Part shown: positions 27,532-31,000 of the stretch, in pieces
How the letters are laid out: each line of letters starts with the position of its first letter
Numbering within the stretch: the stretch's first letter is position 1
Assembly (NCBI GenBank): GCA_905221605.1
Contig: CAJNDS010002721.1
Coordinates: 266,501 to 297,500, forward strand
Length of the DNA stretch: 31,000 nucleotides
Direction of reading: 5' to 3'
Source: Symbiodinium natans
Lineage: Eukaryota > Sar > Dinophyceae > Suessiales > Symbiodiniaceae
Translations under genes and position numbers: made by a program
Notes under the pieces: generated by a model
Seen by the model: only the letters and a program-made list of their open reading frames with translations
What the model was told of the DNA's origin: nothing
Database searches by the model: none

Positions 27532-27645
27532 ATGAATCGGAGAGTTCCAATTTGGCGCAATTTTGCGCCCAGACGCCGGCGTGCAGCCGCCGCGGCTGAG
27601 GCGCGGCTTGGCCGAGGCCCACTTCTCTACGAATGGTGAGGGGAT

Positions 27646-27745
27646 TTTAGGGTTTACAGGGTTGTTGATCGGGTTGTTGAGGGTGTATAGGGTTTTTTTT
27701 TAGGGTTTTTGAGGGTTTATATGGTTTTATAGGGTTTTGAGTAGG
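27646..27745. repeat. Very degenerate TTTAGGG-like tract
   Basis: AGGGTTT strings spaced irregularly (TTTTAGGGTTTACAGGG, TTTTTTAGGGTTTTTGAGGG). Probably a decayed telomere array. Confidence 0.6.
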
Positions 27746-27799
27746 TTGGCCTTTTTCGAGTGGAAGTTATGCTTCGAACACATGAGTCTTCTTCAGATG

Positions 27800-28131
27800 A
27801 TTCTCGGCAGCTCTTCTTCTGACGCGATTTCGAAGACCCGTGGCAAAGGCAGCACAGCGCCGCGGGGGGGGGCTGCAATCACCCTGCAGTCCCCGAAGCT
27901 GAGGCCCACCTGCACCTGGCAGAGAACAGGAGCCTCAGCAAGAGTCAGCTCCGTCACCGCCTCGGCTGTTTGAGTTCGGCTACACGGGACACGGCGAGCG
28001 CCTCCTGCGATCTCGGCTGCAGTCCCGACATGGATCCACGAGCTTGCGACCTCATGCCCGCCTTCGACCGCGTCTCCATCTCAGGACCACAAGGAGAGCT
28101 GGCTTGCATACCCCTCTTATACCCCAAATAG
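27800..28131 (+). CDS. GC-rich coding-like exon, unknown protein
   Basis: Open for about 110 codons without an early ATG. Third positions are mostly G/C: EAEAHLHLAENRSLSKSQLR, then DPRACDLMPAFDRVSISGPQ, ending LYPK and TAG. No family. It may be a C-terminal or linker part of the kinase gene or of a neighbour. The region is compositionally unlike the AT-rich flank at 27415. Confidence 0.4.
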
Positions 28132-28132
28132 A

Positions 28133-28524
28133 ATAGGATCCCCTTAAAAGGCTGGCTGCGGTCAGCTGCTTCGCCAACAAAGCAGCGCGTCATCACTCGG
28201 CCCATTCTGAAACTCCTGCCCAACTTCTGGGCACCGAGGCTCACGCGGCCGCAGTTGCCCGGCATAAGAACACAGGTGAGGACGCCCACCATGCCAGGGA
28301 CCAGGAAGCTGCACTTCATGGTATTGCACGGCGACGATGAGCATGGCAACACAGGGACACGCGATGGCGAGCCTGAGCGGCTGCGTTCTTTCGTGCCTTG
28401 CGCTAAGGCCGCTGCACTGCGGAAAGCCAAGCGTGCTGTCCAGGAGAGCCTGCAGAGGGGAGGCCTGCTGTCAGGATCTGCCAAGTGCACGCCGCTAACG
28501 AATGTTGATCTGCTGAACATATGA
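28133..28524 (+). CDS. Probable exon(s), unknown protein
   Basis: A plus frame open for 130 codons to TGA: KQRVITRPILKLLPNFWAPR, then GEPERLRSFVPCAKAAALRK, then KRAVQESLQRGG, ending LLNI. Codon use is exon-like through most of it. The overlapping 188-codon minus frame (28520-27954), the longest in the window, looks like its antisense shadow. An intron at about 28285-28360 is possible. No domain is recognised. Confidence 0.45.
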
Positions 28525-28903
28525 CGAGCAGTCTTTGTTTCTAAGCCAGCCTGAAGACAGGGGAACCAGCATCAAATATAGTCGACCGAACGAAATCTCA
28601 GCGGAGTCCGAGTAGCTCTCAATGAGTTTTGGAAGCAAACCGTGAGAGCTGGCCCTGCTCTAGTGGAACCTTCGCCTGTGTTTCAGTAAGCTACCCTGAA
28701 TACCCCCGATGAGGTTCGGGCATTGATTCCAACAAGACATGTTTTAGTTTGATACGTCAACTCGGGGGGGGGGGGTTTCCTTGACCAGCTACACTACCAG
28801 AGCACTGCGAACGTCTGCATGTTGGACAGACAATTTGACGCTTTCATCCCTTCACATGCTGAAGGGCGTGGGGCCACAAGCTTAGCAAGGCTTAGCCAGC
28901 AAC

Positions 28904-29257
28904 ATGGTGAGGTTCTTTCAACATGATGGTATGTTACGGTGGCATTCAGAGCTCCTCTTGTCAGTCTTGCCGAGGCACTGGGTGGTCGGTCAGCTGCGCG
29001 AGCATCTGACCGCCAAACCTGTGCAGGAGGGCGTCAGCTCTGGAGGCACCAGGAAGATCCCTGAAGCGCCTGAAGCCAGCGACTGGAGATGCGTGTTGAA
29101 TAGAGCATGGAGCCTCACTTCAGATGGAGCCGCTGCCAAGAGGCGCAAGACGGAGGCCGGAGATTCCGGAGACAGATTCCCGATGCCCCGCAGCAAACGT
29201 CTCAGCAGCGCAGGCAGCACCAACTCCAAACTCCTTCACGTGGTGGTATCTCAGTGA
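28904..29257 (+). CDS. Probable exon(s), unknown protein with basic motif
   Basis: 117 codons from ATG. The best part is 29030-29257: PEAPEASDWRCVLNRAWSLT, then AAAKRRKTEAGDSGDRF, ending LLHVVVSQ and TGA. AKRRK could be a nuclear localisation signal. AG acceptors near 29027 and 29056 suggest the exon starts later than the ATG. Function unknown. Confidence 0.45.
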   Translation: MVRFFQHDGMLRWHSELLLSVLPRHWVVGQLREHLTAKPVQEGVSSGGTRKIPEAPEASDWRCVLNRAWSLTSDGAAAKRRKTEAGDSGDRFPMPRSKRLSSAGSTNSKLLHVVVSQ

Positions 29258-30561
29258 GATGCCAAGCCAGCGTTTGCAGACGTCTGAGACGCGGCATGGA
29301 ACTGAGCCATGCCCTGATGTGAGGTCGAACCGGTGAGCGCGTGGTGTCCAGGAATGCCGAAGCCTCGACAATGCTTGAACGGTCCTCCTGCGCAACACCG
29401 ACGTATATAGTAATATAGACATACATATATATATATATTTTTTTTCTACTCATTTATTTATTTATGCACATATACATATATATATATATGTAAATACCTA
29501 TACATGTATGCATAGACGCTTGGAGGATCTCAGTTCCTTAGTTTTAGCTGTGCGGTAGCTCCGTAAGGATGCTGAGATGATGGGAGCACCTGGAGGAGAA
29601 GTCTTTCGGGCCCGAGCCTGAAGAGCTCCCCTGAAGAAGTGCCCCCATTTCCATTCAATTTCAATGAATTTCATGAGTATGTCTAGCAATATGATTGTAA
29701 GGGTTTATGGCTTAGGGTTTTTTGTAGGATGATGCTGAATCGTCATATCGGCGAGCCGAATATGATTATCAATCTAGGCCAACTAACGAAAGCACCAAAG
29801 GTCTTGAACTTGTATCTGGCTAATGGCCGATCATGGACTCCGAATATACTTGTCTCGATGTGAAGTAAACGTATACGCTATACACTCACCAACATTCATA
29901 AGGAAGCCCATCTACAATCATCAAACCCCACAGGGAAAAGCAAGCAAACCCATTTCATGTATACTCTGAATCATACTTCCTGCCAAGCTGAGCATGTAAA
30001 TATTTTGAGGAATTGTCGATGGCCCAGAATGTTTCTCGAAATGTTGCATCTTCTTAGATGGCCGGCAATATTGAAAAACATCGAAGGACAGCTACTGGTA
30101 CAACCGGTGCGCCGAATGAGCTTCGGTGCTCAAAGTGAAAATCTCAGCTACATTAAGCCTTGGGGCCCATTCGAAGTCAAATGATGGAACTAGCACCTAA
30201 ACCCAAGGTAGCTATGTTCGCATGAACCGGCCGCCTGATACTCTCATCGGTTATAGCCCGAAGTAAAAAGATGCTTGTCGTCGACTTGGGAATCGAGCAC
30301 GCCTATTGCATACAAGAGCATAAGTCTACAACTTCTAAAGTGGAATGTAACTAAAACGTAGTAAACGAGAGGCCAGTTGTCATTCTCATCACTTCAGAGA
30401 ATCACTAGCCTGAAACAAGTAGACAACTGAGGGCACGGGGTACTACGAGTTTGGTCTGCGGGGGAAGTGGTTCCTCAGGTCTCGTCTTAGTTGGCGGAGT
30501 CTGCCCCAACCACCCAACCCCCCCCCCCCTGCCCAACTACATGTATCAACTTATTCTGTTA
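29258..30561. other. No gene recognised
   Basis: TA-rich microsatellite at 29401-29515. At 29698-29722 there is a fragment of TTTAGGG-like repeat. At 29870-29908 lies a minus-strand relative of the 95-base dispersed repeat. The frame 29957-30184 is unsupported. A C10 run occurs near 30519. Confidence 0.4.
29401..29515. repeat. TA/CATA microsatellite
   Basis: ATACATATATATATATAT, T8, TTATTTATTTA and ATACATATATATATATATG blocks. Confidence 0.92.
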
Positions 30562-30686
30562 CCCTAAACCCTAAACCCTAAACCCTAAACCCTAAACCCT
30601 AAACCCTACACCCTAAACCCTAAACCCTAAACCCTAAACCCTAAACCCTAAACCCTAAACCCTAAACCCTAAACCCTAAACCCTAA
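30562..30686. repeat. Interstitial telomere array, CCCTAAA x18
   Basis: About 18 units with one CCCTACA variant. It ends CCCTAACGTC. Confidence 0.97.
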
Positions 30687-31000
30687 CGTCGGGGCCGGGC
30701 CGGGAGTGGGTCATGTGGTGAGTTTTTGGCCGTGTCTAAGCTGTCAGTCTCTCCTCCCACCATAAGCACCGCAACTCCCGAAAAGCCAGCTTCATCGAGA
30801 TAGTAAGCCAAATCGTTTCCAACTAATAATTGTTAACTAACTACAAAAGCAGAATGGCAATGCTGTACTAGAAGTACAGAAGGACGTGAATGCTGAAGGA
30901 TAGCTACTGTGACCCCTAAACCATCTGGAGTTAAAGGAAAAGATCATGGGCTTACAGGCATACCATATACATATACATATATATATATGTTTACATACAT
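30687..31000. other. No gene recognised
   Basis: It ends in a CATATA microsatellite (30962-31000) at the window edge. Confidence 0.4.

Noticed and set aside
27954-28520. 188-codon minus-strand ORF, the longest in the window
   Set aside because: It overlaps plus-strand frames with better codon bias, and its Ser/Arg/Leu-rich composition is typical of antisense shadow in GC-rich exons.
30562-30686. Chromosome end
   Set aside because: The array is followed by more than 300 bases of ordinary sequence, and similar arrays occur throughout, so it is interstitial.

Overview
The window looks like nuclear DNA of a dinoflagellate, most likely a symbiodiniacean. The evidence is internal: (i) about 25 interstitial arrays of the TTTAGGG/CCCTAAA telomere repeat; (ii) genes split into very short exons, many of 27-80 bases; (iii) close to half of the introns I could place by homology and phase start with GC rather than GT, one probably with GA, and most acceptors read AG|G; (iv) low gene density, many dispersed short repeats and no bacterial-type operons. 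No rRNA, tRNA, CRISPR or clear spliced-leader sequence was seen. Most long open frames here are chance. The reliable genes were found by reading exon fragments, recognising family motifs and checking that intron phases join.

Layout, left to right. 0.2-0.5 kb: two minus-strand exons with a DUF72-like ending. 3.5-4.75 kb: plus-strand ADP-ribosylglycohydrolase-family gene in at least seven tiny exons. 8.7-10.8 kb: plus-strand C-terminal part of a starch-binding CBM20 protein in seven exons. 11.4-12.8 kb: unidentified plus-strand exon candidates. 15.5-17.0 kb: first exons of a protein kinase (Gly loop and the beta-3 lysine). 22.9-23.7 kb: end of a plus-strand SAM-dependent methyltransferase. 23.9-24.1 kb: minus-strand exon, convergent with it. 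25.2-27.0 kb: the remaining N-lobe and the catalytic loop of a kinase whose exons join in phase with the 15.5-17.0 kb exons. 27.8-29.3 kb: GC-rich plus-strand coding-like exons of unknown function. The rest is repeats and unassigned sequence. The genes do not form one pathway.

The most interesting observation is how telomere repeats relate to introns. Three plus-strand introns supported by homology or phase begin inside a TTTAGGG array, which supplies the GT donor (8864, 10273, 23478). One of these introns is 60 bases long and more than half telomere repeat. One exon (8729-8863) is bracketed exactly by a CCCTAAA array ending in the acceptor AG and a TTTAGGG array starting with the donor GT. 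Four times in the window a CCCTAAA array is followed 95-133 bases later by a TTTAGGG array, with exon-like sequence between. A second puzzle is the kinase, whose two in-phase halves are separated by 8.3 kb holding other genes.

All gene models are hand-read from sequence; family names rest on motif recognition, not on a database search.
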